Shown here one piece after another: positions 63,959-64,000 of a stretch of DNA of 64,000 bases. The stretch's first letter is position 1. Each line of letters starts with the position of its first letter. The DNA comes from Nocardioides exalbidus (GTDB lineage: Bacteria; Actinomycetota; Actinomycetes; Propionibacteriales; Nocardioidaceae): NCBI RefSeq assembly GCF_900105585.1, contig NZ_FNRT01000002.1, positions 3,038,001-3,102,000 of the forward strand, in the 5' to 3' direction. The translations under genes were made by a program, and so were the position numbers. The notes below the pieces were generated by a model, which made no database searches, was not told the DNA's origin, and worked only from the letters and a program-made list of their open reading frames with translations.

Positions 63959-64000
63959 ATGGTCGACGACCGCAAGCTCGACGTGCTGCGCGCGATCGTG
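63959..64000 (+). CDS. hrcA: heat-inducible transcription repressor HrcA (first 14 codons)
   Basis: Only MVDDRKLDVLRAIV is inside the window. This is the conserved N-terminus of HrcA (the family typically begins with a sequence like MLDERKLxVLRAIV). It is preceded by GAGGAGGG and a CIRCE operator. dnaJ would be expected next. The rest lies beyond the right edge. Confidence 0.9.
   Translation, partial: MVDDRKLDVLRAIV

Overview
The window comes from a very high G+C actinobacterial chromosome and is most consistent with a Nocardioides-like member of the Nocardioidaceae. The reasons are a complete GlgE alpha-glucan pathway, an actinobacterial iron box, many GTG starts, ATGA/GTGA gene overlaps, and TANNNT boxes lying 6-7 nt before start codons, which imply leaderless mRNAs. 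The genus is my inference from protein style; no rRNA gene is present. I see no insertion sequence, prophage, integrase or CRISPR array. This is mostly core chromosome with small accessory units.

Layout. 1-8374: a minus-strand operon glgE-treS-mak-glgB (glgB runs off the left edge) diverges from glgP across a 110-bp control region holding a perfect 24-bp palindrome. 8400-20155: secreted or membrane proteins of unknown role, an AraC-DinB fusion, glgX, an enoyl-CoA hydratase, etfBA, and a two-gene secreted unit with a lysyl-oxidase-like copper enzyme. 20214-23901: proA, a 48-aa membrane peptide, nadD, rsfS, a histidine phosphatase, a DUF4112 protein, then tRNA-Ala(GGC) and a strong terminator. 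24010-30112: rocD, a glyoxalase-like fusion, and an ArsR-MFS-SDR operon. 30156-32818: a leucine leader peptide with a terminator, followed by leuS. 32851-41387: a DegV protein, membrane proteins, a three-gene membrane-anchored unit, comEA-comEC-holA, and rpsT. 41540-56252: paired aminoglycoside-phosphotransferase paralogues, a GH3 glucosidase, lepA, regulators and small membrane proteins. 56400-64000: an acyl-CoA synthetase, a dioxygenase-like lipoprotein, hemW, DUF3097, an iron-regulated FMN-barrel/DUF2470 protein, a metallo-beta-lactamase-fold hydrolase, and the first codons of hrcA behind a CIRCE operator.

How the genes work together. TreS and Mak turn trehalose into maltose-1-phosphate, GlgE polymerises it and GlgB branches it, while GlgP and GlgX dismantle glycogen. 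One palindrome overlapping the glgP -35 box could set the balance. The leuS region looks self-regulating: the leader peptide reads CTG CTC CTT, while leuS itself uses CTG for all but two of about 64 leucines. Two textbook operators are visible by eye: a DtxR/IdeR-type iron box at 62963 and a CIRCE element at 63902.

I did not find one large undescribed multi-gene system. The best leads are the leuS leader and codon pattern, the glgE/glgP palindrome, the lysyl-oxidase pair with its cofactor residues intact, the DUF3097 protein with a Toprim-like pattern, and the glyoxalase fusion with a cysteine cluster.
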